The notes under the pieces are model-generated. The model was not told where the DNA came from, did not search any database, and worked only from the letters and a program-made list of their open reading frames with translations. Position numbers and translations under genes: made by a program. Of a DNA stretch of 49,555 nucleotides, positions 49,479 through 49,555 are shown piece by piece. Numbering within the stretch: position 1 is the first letter of the stretch; every line of letters begins with the position of its first letter. Location of the stretch: the NCBI GenBank assembly GCA_001464275.1, contig LNFL01000162.1, positions 1 through 49,555 on the forward strand, given 5' to 3'. Origin of the DNA: Actinobacteria bacterium Ga0077560. Lineage in GTDB: Bacteria; Actinomycetota; Thermoleophilia; Miltoncostaeales; Miltoncostaeaceae.

Positions 49479-49555
49479 CGGAAGCGATGCTAACGGCCGC
49501 ACCGGCGCGGGCGGTAGTCCCGCCGCCGGGACGGAGGTCATCGGGTGAGCAGCTC
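49479..49555. promoter_or_regulatory. Upstream region of the second two-component system
   Basis: Seventy-seven bases to the window end. It contains CTAAC/GTTAGC near 49490 and a GC-rich tract. Promoter elements cannot be assigned, and part of it may be coding if the 49541 start is used. Confidence 0.3.

Noticed and set aside
1-49555. tRNA, rRNA, prophage or defence islands
   Set aside because: No cloverleaf with TTCRANTCC-type arm, no rRNA-like segment, no integrase, restriction or toxin gene was seen on either strand.

Overview
The window is a contiguous piece of chromosome from a very GC-rich bacterium, with strong codon-position bias and many GTG starts. Genes are tightly packed, often with 1-4 nt stop/start overlaps (ATGA, GTGA, TGATG). 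The gene set (F420-type LLM oxidoreductase, NHL-repeat and other small secreted proteins, AceE-type pyruvate dehydrogenase, CU044_5270-like protein beside a sigma factor, DUF1918, amphi-Trp) suggests an actinobacterium, perhaps of the Thermoleophilia/Solirubrobacterales lineage. That placement is inference. I see no rRNA, tRNA, CRISPR array, phage module or intact insertion sequence.

Layout. 0.2-3.5 kb: LysR regulator with a 1-Cys peroxiredoxin, then an ECF sigma factor overlapping a membrane-anchored partner. 3.6-6.7 kb (minus): PepSY-like protein and a divergent trpD-trpC-trpF operon preceded by a frame-broken AsnC/Lrp ligand-binding protein. 6.8-8.8 kb: DUF1684 protein, HTH/WYL regulator, RidA-like protein and a frame-broken DUF1918 gene. 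8.8-11.25 kb: large Lon-like AAA protease. 11.3-14.2 kb (minus): a membrane protein and an MbnP/MbnH copper-protein/diheme-enzyme pair. 14.4-20 kb: aceE-aceF-lpd pyruvate dehydrogenase operon. 20-25.1 kb: a minus-strand operon of Hpt protein, lipase, LLM oxidoreductase and SRPBCC protein, with unrelated plus-strand genes on either side.

25.1-30.7 kb: a translationally coupled CHASE2 adenylate cyclase, secreted protein and SDR-like operon, divergent from a secreted NHL-repeat protein, then a Crp/Fnr regulator. 30.8-33.5 kb (minus): amphi-Trp protein and a five-gene redox operon in which an ApbE flavin transferase and a ferric-reductase-like b-type cytochrome lie among three small membrane-anchored proteins, two of them ending in Asp/His tails. 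A two-component system diverges from that operon and is followed by a Ser/Thr kinase with an unusual extracellular Gly-tetrad helix and an ABC exporter. 38.9-39.6 kb: a 734-nt gene-free stretch built from two inverted, iteron-bordered, hairpin-containing arms. 39.6-44 kb: J-domain protein, class-I glutamine amidotransferase-like hydrolase, CHASE/PAS/GGDEF protein and a TIGR00266 protein. 44-49.5 kb: cytochrome P460-like lipoprotein, amt-glnK with a PII protein lacking Tyr51, a secreted protein and a second two-component system.

The strongest leads are the acidic-tail ApbE/ferric-reductase operon, the inverted-arm element, the MbnP/MbnH locus, the divergent trpDCF set, the Tyr51-less PII protein and two short genes that each appear to have lost about 20 nt.
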